This document shows, piece by piece, positions 25,244 to 33,822 of a DNA stretch of 64,000 nt; the first letter of the stretch is position 1; the number at the start of each line of letters is the position of its first letter. The DNA is taken from the NCBI RefSeq assembly GCF_002198095.1, contig NZ_NHMK01000022.1, positions 1-64,000 on the forward strand. The letters run 5' to 3'. The stretch is from Deinococcus indicus. GTDB taxonomy: Bacteria; Deinococcota; Deinococci; Deinococcales; Deinococcaceae. Position numbers and translations under genes: made by a program. The notes below the pieces were generated by a model. It worked only from the letters and a program-made list of their open reading frames with translations. It was not told the origin of the DNA and made no database searches.

Positions 25244-25399
25244 GCGTGGCCGGTCCATCCACGTCGATCTTCGGGTCAGGGTCCGGGCTTTCCTCGGGTC
25301 TGTGAAGCACAACAAACGGAACCGGGAATGGCTCTCCGGTTCCGATGCGGCGCGTGAGGTAGTGCTGACTGCGCTTCCCCGTTGACCTTTCCGCGGGGC

Positions 25400-26713
25400 T
25401 CACGAGATGGGCAGGCCGCGCCACCATTCGCTCAGGATGACCTCGCCTCTGGCTCCCTCCTCGGCGCTCATGACGCCCTGGATGGTCGGGACGCGGCGGT
25501 CGTTGGCGGTGCCCCAGATCGTCTGAAGGTACCCCTGTTGCACGAAACTTTCGAGCTTCGACTGCACCGTCCTGAGCTTGTACGCTCCGGTGTCGTACTC
25601 GAACGCGATGGGTCCGTACGGACTGTGGAACACCGCGTCCGGCGCGTCCCGCGCCAGGCGACGGTGGGGGTGCAGCTGGAACGCTTCGCCGGTCGGGACG
25701 TTCATCATGCGCCGCATTTCGCCCACTCCGGCCGCGTGACCGAGGGCGTTGTCATCCTGGTACTGCAGGGCGTCCGACGCGAGGTAGAAGCGGGTCTTCA
25801 CTTCGAGACTGACGCGGCTGTACACAGGATGCATGACCGCCTCGACATACCGGACGTTCTTGAGATCCCTGGGGTGGAGCATGTAGTGCCGCCACAGCTG
25901 CTCGGCGCTGATGACGCGGTCGGAGGTGAGGTCGGTCATGAAGCGTTCGATGCGCTCGGCCCGGCGGCTCCGGAGGAGTTCGAGGGTCTGCGCGGGGAAC
26001 ACGTCGGGCTTCTTTCGGAGCACGAGTTCTTCGAGCAGGGCGCTGCTGGCCGGACCGGCGTAGGCGTCGTCTTTCGGTGGGCCAAAGGTGGTGAGTTGCA
26101 GGCGGTTGCCTGTGCCGCCGGGAAGGTGGTGCAGGACCGTGAGCATGGAACTGTGCTTCTGGGCCAGCGCCCGTCCGCGGGTGGGGGAGGGGGTGAAGAG
26201 GATGACCCGGAAGCCGTGGGCGAGTGCCGAGGATTTCAGGCGGGTCACGATGCGTTCGACGGTCGTGCGCGTGAAGCCTCCGCCGGACATGACGCCGCCG
26301 ACCAGGGCGACGCCCTGGGGGGTGACTCGCTCGAAGAGTTCCATCTTCCCGCCGTACTGTTCGAGGTCACGGGTGTTGGTCTGGTCGGTTTCCTGGTACC
26401 CGTAGTCGTTCATGCACAGGCGGATGTAGGCGCGGTCGAGGTTGCGTTGCGGGGCGATCAGGGTGCTGGAGGCGTCACGCAGGACGGTGCGGCGGCCGGT
26501 GACGGAGAGCATGTAGAGCCGGCCGATGACCGTGTGGATGGAGTGGAGGAGCCCCGCTTCGAGGATGGCGTCACGCCTGGGGCACTTGAGGCGGAGTTCC
26601 TGTTCGGTCCAGGCGCCGTCGTACTCGTACAGGAGTTTGAGGGTCTGTTTCTCCTCGGGGGTGAGGTTGAGTTGGGTCTGGATGCGCTTGATGCTCGCGG
26701 GGGTTCGGCCCAT
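25400..26713 (-). CDS. Replication-relaxation-like protein with PD-(D/E)XK-like motif
   Basis: 437 residues; the ATG follows GGAAGGAGG. The N-terminal 80 residues (LNLTPEEKQTLKLLYEYDGAW, IHTVIGRLYMLSVTGRRTVL in part) look like the winged helix of replication-relaxation family proteins. The C-terminal part DAVFHSPYGPIAFEYDTGAY followed by KLESFVQQGY matches the D...ExD...K arrangement of the restriction-nuclease-like domain in that family. I infer a plasmid DNA-handling protein. It lies 70 bp after the 198-residue gene and is probably co-transcribed. The family assignment is tentative. Confidence 0.55.
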   Translation of the reverse strand: MGRTPASIKRIQTQLNLTPEEKQTLKLLYEYDGAWTEQELRLKCPRRDAILEAGLLHSIHTVIGRLYMLSVTGRRTVLRDASSTLIAPQRNLDRAYIRLCMNDYGYQETDQTNTRDLEQYGGKMELFERVTPQGVALVGGVMSGGGFTRTTVERIVTRLKSSALAHGFRVILFTPSPTRGRALAQKHSSMLTVLHHLPGGTGNRLQLTTFGPPKDDAYAGPASSALLEELVLRKKPDVFPAQTLELLRSRRAERIERFMTDLTSDRVISAEQLWRHYMLHPRDLKNVRYVEAVMHPVYSRVSLEVKTRFYLASDALQYQDDNALGHAAGVGEMRRMMNVPTGEAFQLHPHRRLARDAPDAVFHSPYGPIAFEYDTGAYKLRTVQSKLESFVQQGYLQTIWGTANDRRVPTIQGVMSAEEGARGEVILSEWWRGLPIS

Positions 26714-26782
26714 CCGGGAGTCCTCCTTCCGGGATACGGGAGGTCCGGTGACGGGCCTCCCGCACGCTGTTTGAGGTTGGAA

Positions 26783-27379
26783 TTACGGGGTGGTAACGGG
26801 CGTAGTTTCGGTGGGTCTGGTGTCTTTGGGTGGAGTGGTTTTGCGGGTCCTGGGATCTGCTTTTGCCTTGTCGCTGGCGGGTGCTTTGGGTGCCTTGCTG
26901 ACCTGCGGTTGGGGTTGGAGGCGTTGCCCGGCCATGGTGCGGCGGATGCTGGCGAGCCGCGTGAAGTCCAGTTCGCCGCTGATGATCTGCTCCGCGGTGA
27001 TGCGGATCGGAGCGCCGTGCTGGACCAGGGCGTACCGACTCTCGATGACCTGAGCGGCGAGCCAGGTGCGCAGTTCCGGGGTGTCGAGGACGAGGTCGTC
27101 CGGGCCTTCGTGGGTCGCGTCCTGACCTGTGGCGTCGAGGTAGGTGGTGGTGAAGGTGTCGGGGAGTGGGGCGCTGAGGATCATGCCTTTGTGGAGGGCG
27201 CGTTCGAATTGCTGGAGGGGTTTGAGGCGGTCTGCGGGATCGAGGGATCCGAGCAGTTCGCTCCAGCGGATCAGGGTGGCGATAGACCTCTCCGAGTCGA
27301 ATCGGTCGAGGGCGGATGTGAGGTTGCCGGGTGTTGGGGTGAGGGAGTTGGGGCCGTTCGGGTTGGGCGGTGGTTTCAT
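26783..27379 (-). CDS. Unknown 198-aa protein with Lys/Pro-rich tail
   Basis: AGGAGG precedes the ATG at 27379. Residues 18-130 are helical (LTSALDRFDSERSIATLIRW, ADRLKPLQQFERALHKGMIL, TPELRTWLAAQVIESRYALV). Residues 150-198 are a disordered basic Lys/Pro/Thr tail, as in many DNA-binding accessory proteins. It is first gene of a two-gene unit with the replication-relaxation-like protein. I do not recognise it. Bases 27380-27720 upstream hold no gene. Confidence 0.65.
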   Translation of the reverse strand: MKPPPNPNGPNSLTPTPGNLTSALDRFDSERSIATLIRWSELLGSLDPADRLKPLQQFERALHKGMILSAPLPDTFTTTYLDATGQDATHEGPDDLVLDTPELRTWLAAQVIESRYALVQHGAPIRITAEQIISGELDFTRLASIRRTMAGQRLQPQPQVSKAPKAPASDKAKADPRTRKTTPPKDTRPTETTPVTTP

Positions 27380-27721
27380 ATGGTTGACCTCCTGGATGCG
27401 CGGCCGAGGGGCTCATGGGGCCGCGTAACTCCAGTCGAGTGTCTGTGCATTTTGAGTTTCGGGACAACCCTGTCTGCATCCGCTGCCGAAGGTTGCAGAT
27501 CAGCCGGGCCGGCTGGCGTGAGGCGACCCTGGTCTTAGCTTCGAGCGGGGTACTTGTGGTCTTTTGCCGGGCCACCGGTTGACGGACGTCCTGATTGGGG
27601 GCCGTGGCGACGGTGTGCTTCCGGGCTGCACTCGGCAATCGCATTGGGTTTCGAAAACCAAGTGATTGACTAGACATGGCTGGCGAAGCTGCTCAGAGGG
27701 TAGACGGTGTGTTCTGCTGAC

Positions 27722-27850
27722 AATCCGGAACCTCACCGGATTGCCACTCCACGTCCGGAACCCGTTTCTCTCTCACTCTGCGGGGCAGCTCTACGAGTCG
27801 CATCCGCTCCGATTGAATGGCTTGCAAAGCGGTTCAATCGGAGTCCGTAC
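27722..27850 (+). repeat. Degenerate copy of miniature element A
   Basis: GACAATCCGGAACCTCACCG, CCACGTCCGGAACCCGTTTC, CTGCGGGGCAGCTCTACGAG and the end CAATCGGAGTCCGTAC match the complete element; the left terminal repeat is eroded. The adjacent stretch to 28242 carries no recognisable gene. Confidence 0.7.
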
Positions 27851-28242
27851 GCCATCACGGCGGCCAATCGCCTGAACGGCACCTTCGGTTGAGGTGGCGA
27901 AGGTGACCGGGGTTCAGTGCCGACCAGTTCACCCCGCTCAGGTGTCTGCAGAGGTCGCTGACATCGGGCTCATTGGCTCCTGCGTCGTCAGGATGCCCAA
28001 CCTTACCTTCTGGGAGAGGAGCGAGTCACCTTTGGGGTGTAAGTGCGTGGAGGGGCGGCGCTTCGCACTCACGAGAGGGGAAGAGCCTCTCTGTGTGGCC
28101 TGGTGACATACCTGAGGGGCATTCGTGCAGACACAGGGGCAGGCGGTCAGTTCAGACGTGACAGGAGGTGTGTCGGTTCAGTCCGGCGCATGGCAGATCG
28201 AGAATGAGTGCCAGAGCGCAGGGCGGCGGCGCTGCGGCAGAC

Positions 28243-29016
28243 TCAACTCAGGATGCGGAGGTGACACTCGATGAGTGCTTCCAGACACGAATCAGCAGTC
28301 CAGGCGGTGTAGGACGCATCGTAGGGAACGAACGTCCCGGCAATGGTCTCCATACTTATGCTCATCCAGTGAGCCTCGCTGGTCACCTTGGCCAGGTCCC
28401 TCCGGTACGCATCGACAACGGCTCCCTCGGTCTGGGTGGGGGGCGGCGCCAGTTCGGTGCGGCGCTGGAGGCGCCGCTGCAGGTCCTGCCACTGGTGTGG
28501 GTGGGTCGCGCGGACGTCTGCGTTGATCTCCTTGAACAGCGCTTCCCAACCCATGTGATACAAGAATTCGAAGTACAGGTGCTCTCTGCTGGTCAATGGG
28601 CGGACCAGGGGTGAGTGCGGCGGTGGTGTGAAGACGCGATTCAGCCAGAAATTGTTGTAGGTGGCGAGGCAGAAGAGATGCTTGGCGACCTCTGCTGGAT
28701 CCATGTCGCCGTGCAGGCCGACGCCTGCAGCGGCGTCGCAGACCCGCGCGGCGCAGAGCAGGGCGCGGTCTTCCAGGGGAACCTCGAAGAGGTCAGCCAT
28801 TCCGCTGGCGGCGGCCGTCTGGATTTCCCGCTCCGCTCGTGGTGGGGTGAGTTGCCGGGCGTGGAACCAGAGTTGGGCTGTCAGTCGCCCCATGAGTGTC
28901 CTGGCGGCGGCAGGTGCGCGGTAGCCCAGTTCGTAGTTGTGGTGCAGGGTCATCAGGTAGGCGGCGGTGATCACGCCGATTTTGCCGATGGTGTGTTTGT
29001 CCTGTGGAAGGGTCAT
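28243..29016 (-). CDS. Unknown 257-aa helical protein, divergent from an HTH regulator
   Basis: MTLPQDKHTIGKIGVITAAY opens a mainly helical protein rich in His, Tyr and Trp (YLMTLHHNYELGYRAPAAAR, DALLCAARVCDAAAGVGLHG-like region, FEFLYHMGWEALFKEINADV, AHWMSISMETIAGTFVPYDA). An alternative start lies two codons upstream. No family is recognised. It shares a 79-bp intergenic region holding an inverted repeat with the divergent XRE-type regulator, which probably controls both genes. Confidence 0.6.
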   Translation of the reverse strand: MTLPQDKHTIGKIGVITAAYLMTLHHNYELGYRAPAAARTLMGRLTAQLWFHARQLTPPRAEREIQTAAASGMADLFEVPLEDRALLCAARVCDAAAGVGLHGDMDPAEVAKHLFCLATYNNFWLNRVFTPPPHSPLVRPLTSREHLYFEFLYHMGWEALFKEINADVRATHPHQWQDLQRRLQRRTELAPPPTQTEGAVVDAYRRDLAKVTSEAHWMSISMETIAGTFVPYDASYTAWTADSCLEALIECHLRILS

Positions 29017-29023
29017 ATCCACA

Positions 29024-29040
29024 GTGTATTATCACTACAC
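29024..29040. promoter_or_regulatory. Inverted repeat between divergent genes
   Basis: GTGTA, seven bases, TACAC, in an AT-richer stretch starting seven bases upstream of the minus-strand start. A likely operator for the HTH protein encoded next to it. Confidence 0.45.
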
Positions 29041-29095
29041 CTAACTATCTCTGCCGGGAATAGCGTCGGGGCGGCGGATCCCTGAGCATGGGCGA

Positions 29096-29347
29096 ATGTC
29101 GGTGATACGGTGGAAATTGGCCGACTTTCTTGCGGAACACGGCCTCACGGCCTATGCGTTGGGAAAAGCCATGGGCACGAGCTACATGAATACGGTCTAC
29201 CGCATGGCGCGGCGCGGTCACGAGCCTTCACGGATTGACCTTCCAACACTCGTCAATGTGTTGGACGGGCTGCGGACACTGACGGGGAAAGACGTGGAAA
29301 TTGCCGACATTCTGGTCTACGAACCGAGTGTCATCCCCGAACGCTGA
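29096..29347 (+). CDS. XRE-family helix-turn-helix regulator (83 aa)
   Basis: WKLADFLAEHGLTAYALGKA followed by YMNTVYRMARRG and LPTLVNVLDGLRTLTGKDVE is the compact Cro/C1-type HTH domain (about residues 6-70) typical of small plasmid and phage repressors. No other domain is present. It is divergent from the 257-residue gene across a small inverted repeat, so local repression is likely. Its stop is two bases from the convergent topoisomerase stop. Confidence 0.8.
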   Translation: MSVIRWKLADFLAEHGLTAYALGKAMGTSYMNTVYRMARRGHEPSRIDLPTLVNVLDGLRTLTGKDVEIADILVYEPSVIPER

Positions 29348-29349
29348 CT

Positions 29350-31404
29350 TCAGCGGTCGGCCGGTTCCCGCCGGACCTTTCCTGGCCTGGGGTTGCGTTT
29401 TCGTGGAGTCGCGCCTGCGGTCTGCTGTGGCGTCGCTGCGCTGACGGCCTTCCGCTCGCGTTTCTGCCGGGTCTTCTTTGCGGGTTTCCAGGTGCCCTGC
29501 ACGATCGCGTCTGCCTGCGCGTCGTCCAGCTCCGCCGGAATGACTTCCGGGGGCAGTGGGACGCTCTGCCCGGCGCGGATCAGGTGCGGTCCGCTGCCTG
29601 TGGCGCGCAGTCTCGTGCCTTCCAGGTGCGGGAGCGGCAGGCTCGGCGCGTCCCGCGAGGCCCGCCGGATCGTCGGGGCCAGCCCCTCGGTCCAGAAGCG
29701 CGTCAGGTACGCCAGGCGCGTCGTTCCCCCGGCGGCCACGTCGTCCAGGCCCGCTTCCATGGTTGCCGTGAAGTCTTTCTGCATGACCTCCGGCACCTGC
29801 CGCGCCAGGTACGTCGCCACGAGCAGCCCCACGGCCGTCACGGACAGGTGGCGCCCGGTCACGCGGACGTACTCGCGCGTCTGGAGGGTGGCCAGCGTCT
29901 GCGCGTACGTGCTCGGTCGCCCGATCCCGGCCTTCTCCATCGCCTGCACCAGCGTCGCCTCGGAGTACCGGGTGGGGGCGGAGGTCTTCTTCCCCTCCGG
30001 CGGTCTGGCCTTGAGGGGTAGGCGCTGTCCCGGCTGAAGGGCCGGGAGGCGCTGATCGTCCCTCTCCTCGTCCTCGTCCTGCAGGAGTTGCAGGTGACCC
30101 GTCTCCTTCAGCACGCGCCCCTGAGCGCTCAGGGTGGCCGCGCCGCAGGTCAGGGTCACCACGGTCTTATCGAACACGGCGTCATTCATCTGGGACGCCA
30201 CGGTGCGCTGGTAGATCAGGGTGTACACCGCCAGTTCGTCTCCGCCCAGGCCCACGGTGTCCGGGGCGCGCCAGGTCGTCCCGGCCGGCCGGATCGCCTC
30301 GTGTGCCTCCTGGGCGTTCCTGTTGCGGGTCGCGTACTGCCGGGGCTGCGCGGGCACGGCCGCCGGGCCGAACAGGCGGGTGGCTTCCCGCCGCGCCTTG
30401 GTCAGCGCCTCGTCCGACAGGGCCGGGGAGTCGGTGCGCATGTACGTGATGTACCCGCCCTCGTACAGCCACTGCGCGGTATCCATGACCTGTTTCGCGC
30501 TGAGGTTGAGCCGTCCGCCCGCCTGCTGCAGGGTACTGGTGATGAAGGGCGGCGCGGGCCGGGAGCGGGTCTCCGTCACCTCCACGTGCGTCACGGTGGC
30601 TTCCCGGCCGTCCAGATAGGCACTCAGGGCGCGGGCCTGCCCGTCCGTCATCTCCAGCACGCGCACGCCGCTCTTCAGCACGCCGTCCTGGGTGTAGTCG
30701 CCTGCCCGGGCGATCGGCAGGCTCTGCGGGTGCTCGCTGCTGCGGACCTGCGTGACGGTCGCCGTGAACTTCGGGCGGGTCAGGACGTCCGCGCGGATCG
30801 ACCAGAATGTCGCGGGTCTGAAGCGCATGCGGGCCATCTCCCGCTGAGACAGCAGCATCAGCGCCGCGCTCTGCACGCGGCCCGCGCTGAGGTTTCCGCC
30901 CACGCTGCCCCACAGCAGCGGGCTGACCCCGTACCCTACCAGCCGGTCGATGACGCGGCGGGCCTCCTGGGCCGCCACGAGGTGCAGGTCGAGGGGCCTG
31001 GTTGCCTTCAGCGCGTTCTGAAGGGCCTCCTGGGTGATTTCGGTGAACACCAGGCGGGTGGGCTGCTCGACCTTCAGGAGGCGGCTGAGGTGGTAGGAGA
31101 TCGCTTCGCCCTCGCGGTCCATGTCGGAGGCGAACAGTACCCGGTCGGCTTTCACGGCGAGCTGCTGGAGTTCCTTCACGGTGGCGCGCCTGGAGGCGGG
31201 CACGACGTAGATGGGCGCAAAGGTCTCGGGATTCACACCCAGCGCCGCCCAGGGTTCGGCGCGGTACCGTTCGGGAATCTCCGCTTTCGAGCCCGGCAGG
31301 TCGCGCACATGCCCGAGCGAGGCGCGCACCACGTAGTCCCGCCCGAGGTACCCGGCGATCTTGCGGGCCTTGGCCGGACTTTCGACGATCACGAGGGTGG
31401 CCAT
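29350..31404 (-). CDS. topA: DNA topoisomerase I (type IA), zinc-ribbon-less
   Basis: 684 residues from the ATG at 31404; the long open frame upstream overlaps the acetyltransferase gene and is rejected. Toprim motifs VIVESPAKA (Glu8) and ASDMDREGE (about 92-100) bind Mg2+. The catalytic Tyr is in YITYMRTDSP (Tyr321), and GIGRPSTYA is conserved. After the core the protein ends in a Lys/Arg-rich tail with no Cys4 zinc ribbons, shorter than chromosomal TopA. It is probably a plasmid-type accessory topoisomerase relaxing negative supercoils. TACCCT six bases before the ATG suggests a leaderless promoter. Confidence 0.93.
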   Translation of the reverse strand: MATLVIVESPAKARKIAGYLGRDYVVRASLGHVRDLPGSKAEIPERYRAEPWAALGVNPETFAPIYVVPASRRATVKELQQLAVKADRVLFASDMDREGEAISYHLSRLLKVEQPTRLVFTEITQEALQNALKATRPLDLHLVAAQEARRVIDRLVGYGVSPLLWGSVGGNLSAGRVQSAALMLLSQREMARMRFRPATFWSIRADVLTRPKFTATVTQVRSSEHPQSLPIARAGDYTQDGVLKSGVRVLEMTDGQARALSAYLDGREATVTHVEVTETRSRPAPPFITSTLQQAGGRLNLSAKQVMDTAQWLYEGGYITYMRTDSPALSDEALTKARREATRLFGPAAVPAQPRQYATRNRNAQEAHEAIRPAGTTWRAPDTVGLGGDELAVYTLIYQRTVASQMNDAVFDKTVVTLTCGAATLSAQGRVLKETGHLQLLQDEDEERDDQRLPALQPGQRLPLKARPPEGKKTSAPTRYSEATLVQAMEKAGIGRPSTYAQTLATLQTREYVRVTGRHLSVTAVGLLVATYLARQVPEVMQKDFTATMEAGLDDVAAGGTTRLAYLTRFWTEGLAPTIRRASRDAPSLPLPHLEGTRLRATGSGPHLIRAGQSVPLPPEVIPAELDDAQADAIVQGTWKPAKKTRQKRERKAVSAATPQQTAGATPRKRNPRPGKVRREPADR

Positions 31405-31491
31405 GTGGACAGGGTAGTGGTCCCGGTGCCGCCCTGCCGTGCGCCCGTTCTGCTTGCCTGCTGGGTGGTCCGTTCGGGTAGGCTGCGGTGA

Positions 31492-32529
31492 ATGACAGCG
31501 ACTGTTGCGCGGCACCGGGATCAGACGGCCCTCACCGAGGAGTTCGCGCAGGCACTGGTGGCGCACCTGAACCGCCTGCGGGCCGAATCGCATCCGGACG
31601 ATCCGCCGGTGGACCCGGCGAACGTGTGGGGGCAGATGCGGCAGTTGCCTCCCGCGCTGGAGCTGGATTTCTGGACGGTGGAGGAGGCCGGGCAGATCGT
31701 CGCGCACGCCCGCACGCAGCTGTTCAGGACCGGGGACAACCTGCATCTGGCGGAACTGGAACTGCTGGTCAGTCCGGGTGCGCGGCGGCGCGGGCTGGGC
31801 CGTGACCTGCTGCGGCTCGCGGCGCGGAGCATGCAGGCGCGCGGGCGGACGCTGCTGATCGCGCAGACGACGGACCGCGTGCCGGCCGGCGGGGTGTTCG
31901 CGCGCCGGTATGGGTTCCGGGCGGGCCTGAGCAACCATGTCAACCGCCTGCGGCTCGCGGACATCCCCGAGGGCCTGCTGGAGGCCTGGACGACCCGACC
32001 GGACGACGGGTACACGCTGGAGGTCTGGGCGGACGGGGTGACGGACGCGGACCTGGACGCGTATGCGCAGCTGCTGAACGTGATGAACGGCGCGCCCCGT
32101 GACGACCTGGACGTGGAGGACCAGCGCACGACGCCCGAGGAGGTGCGTTCGGTGGAGGCGCTGGCGCGCGCCGGGGGACGCCGGACGCTGACGGCGGTCG
32201 TTCATGCGCCGGACGGAACGCTGGCAGGGCTGAGTGACGTGTCGTGGCGGCCGGCGCAGCCGGGGATCGTGTCGCAGGGGAATACGGGGGTGCGGCCGGA
32301 ACACCGGGGGCACGGGCTGGGGGGTTGGTTGAAGGCGGCGAACATCCGGGAGGTGCAGCGGCTGAACCCGCATGCGACGGAGATCCGGACGCAGAACGCG
32401 GACAGTAATGGGCCGATGCTGAAGATCAACGGGGCGCTGGGGTTCCAGCCGTTCCTGGCGTCCACGGTCTGGCAGGGGAACGTGGCGGACGTGCTGGACA
32501 GCCTTGGTGGGCACAGTCTCCGGCCGTGA
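31492..32529 (+). CDS. Tandem GNAT acetyltransferase (mycothiol-synthase-like architecture)
   Basis: 345 residues with two GNAT folds. In the first, the acetyl-CoA loop is RRRGLGRDLL (about 98-107); in the second, RPEHRGHGLGGWLK (about 268-281), followed by the motif B region NADSNGPMLKINGALGF. Two-domain GNATs of this length include mycothiol synthase and several Deinococcus stress-related enzymes; the substrate cannot be read from sequence. It is divergent from topA across 87 bp. TAGGCT seven bases before the ATG and the lack of a Shine-Dalgarno point to a leaderless message. Confidence 0.88.
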   Translation: MTATVARHRDQTALTEEFAQALVAHLNRLRAESHPDDPPVDPANVWGQMRQLPPALELDFWTVEEAGQIVAHARTQLFRTGDNLHLAELELLVSPGARRRGLGRDLLRLAARSMQARGRTLLIAQTTDRVPAGGVFARRYGFRAGLSNHVNRLRLADIPEGLLEAWTTRPDDGYTLEVWADGVTDADLDAYAQLLNVMNGAPRDDLDVEDQRTTPEEVRSVEALARAGGRRTLTAVVHAPDGTLAGLSDVSWRPAQPGIVSQGNTGVRPEHRGHGLGGWLKAANIREVQRLNPHATEIRTQNADSNGPMLKINGALGFQPFLASTVWQGNVADVLDSLGGHSLRP

Positions 32530-32649
32530 CGGTGGCCGCGGCGCGGTGGGGGAGAGGCGCCGGCCGGTCCCGCCCGCCGGACCGGCGCAGGACACCCATA
32601 GTTGACAGAACTGGTCCACTGGTCTAGAGTCGCCTCCGGCTTCACGGAA

Positions 32650-32740
32650 GCCACCTTTATCCAGAGTCGGCGCGAGGTCACTGGACCCCGGACCGCCGCA
32701 GCAACCAGCCCTCATTACGGCGGGTGCTTTCCAGCCCTGC
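32650..32740 (+). ncRNA. SAM-I-type (S-box) riboswitch upstream of the met operon
   Basis: The core elements occur in order: TTATCCAGAG, GGCGCGAGGTCACTGGACCC, CCGCCGCAGCAACCAGCC and GGTGCTTTCCAGCC. These match the conserved S-box joins (AGAG, GAGG, ACTGG.CC, GCAACC, GGTGC..TTCC). It precedes methionine transport genes, the usual target. When SAM is bound, downstream expression should be off; the hairpin at 32818-32854 is the candidate expression platform. Confidence 0.85.
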
Positions 32741-32817
32741 GCGCCCCAACGATGATTCCGGGCCGCAGAACGGGTAAAGGAAGGGTGCACCTCACCGCAG
32801 GTTCAGCGCACGATTGC

Positions 32818-32854
32818 CGTCCCCTTCCCAAGCGAACAGCCCAGGAAGGGGACG
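32818..32854 (+). terminator. Hairpin between S-box and metN
   Basis: CGTCCCCTTCC pairs exactly with GGAAGGGGACG around a 15-base loop, 39 bp before metN. No U-tract follows, so it is either a non-canonical terminator or a structure affecting initiation. It is the only strong hairpin between aptamer and gene. Confidence 0.5.
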
Positions 32855-32892
32855 TCTGCCGTTCCCTCCGCCTGCCTCACCGGAGATCACCC

Positions 32893-33822
32893 GTGCCTGA
32901 CCTGACCCCCCCGGACGTCCTGGACTTCCAGAACGTCAGCAAGACCTATCCGGGCCAGCCCCGCCCCGCCCTGAACGACCTGACCCTGCGCGTCCCGCGC
33001 GGCAGCCGCACGGGCGTCATCGGCCGCAGCGGCGCCGGCAAGAGCACCCTGGTGCGCCTGATCAGCGGCCTGGAAACCCCGGACGCCGGAAGGCTGCTCG
33101 TCCGGGGCGACGCGCTCGGCCCCGCCACCCGCGCCGCCCATCAGGCCCGCACCGGACTGGTGTTCCAGCAGTTCAACCTGCTCGCGCAGCGCACGGTCCT
33201 GCGCAACGTGACCCTGCCGCTGGAACTGCGCGGCGTGCCCCGCGCCCGCCGCGACGCCCTGGCCCGCGAACACCTCGACCTCGTCGGACTGGGCGAGTAC
33301 GCCGGACGCTACCCCGCGCAGCTCAGCGGCGGCCAGAAACAACGCGTCGGGATCGCGCGCGCCCTGGTCACCGCCCCGGACCTGCTGCTCGCCGACGAGG
33401 CCACCAGCGCCCTGGACCCCGAAACCAGCGCCGGCATCCTGAACCTGCTGCTGGACCTGCAACGCGAGCGGGACCTGACCCTGGTGATCGTCACGCACCA
33501 GCTGGAAGTCGTGCGGGCCGTCACCACCCACGTCGCCGTGCTGGACGCCGGGCAGCTGGTCGAGACCGGCGAGACGGCCGCCGTGCTGCGCGCCCCCCGG
33601 CACGCCGCCACCCGCGCGCTGCTGGACGCCCACCGTCCCCAGGTGCCGCTCGCGCCGGACGAGACGCTGCGCCGCGTGACGCTGCCGGACCTGAACCCGG
33701 ACACGCTGGCCGCCCTGGCCCGCGCCGGCGCCCGCATCGTGCAGGCCGAACCGCACCCGCAGGGTCTGGACGTCTGGATCGCCGCGCCCGCCGCGTCCCC
33801 CGAGTGGGCGGTGCTCGCATGA
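32893..33822 (+). CDS. metN: Methionine ABC transporter ATP-binding protein
   Basis: 309 residues from the GTG preceded by GGAGA. Walker A GRSGAGKST (44-52), Q-loop VFQQFNLL, signature LSGGQKQRVGIARAL and Walker B LLLADEATSALD are intact. The C-terminal 70 residues (PDETLRRVTLPDLNPDTLAAL onward) correspond to the NIL/ACT-like regulatory domain of MetN, though short. It energises uptake of D/L-methionine with MetI and MetQ. The S-box riboswitch lies upstream and metI overlaps its stop. Confidence 0.95.
   Translation: MPDLTPPDVLDFQNVSKTYPGQPRPALNDLTLRVPRGSRTGVIGRSGAGKSTLVRLISGLETPDAGRLLVRGDALGPATRAAHQARTGLVFQQFNLLAQRTVLRNVTLPLELRGVPRARRDALAREHLDLVGLGEYAGRYPAQLSGGQKQRVGIARALVTAPDLLLADEATSALDPETSAGILNLLLDLQRERDLTLVIVTHQLEVVRAVTTHVAVLDAGQLVETGETAAVLRAPRHAATRALLDAHRPQVPLAPDETLRRVTLPDLNPDTLAALARAGARIVQAEPHPQGLDVWIAAPAASPEWAVLA

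Noticed and set aside
25382..27538. 718-codon plus-strand frame
   Set aside because: Antisense to two minus-strand genes that have ribosome-binding sites and protein-like composition; no recognisable domain in the long frame.
31405..32790. 460-codon upstream extension of the topoisomerase frame
   Set aside because: It overlaps the well-supported acetyltransferase on the other strand, is Arg/Pro-rich shadow text, and the family N-terminus MATLVIVESPAKA starts at 31404.
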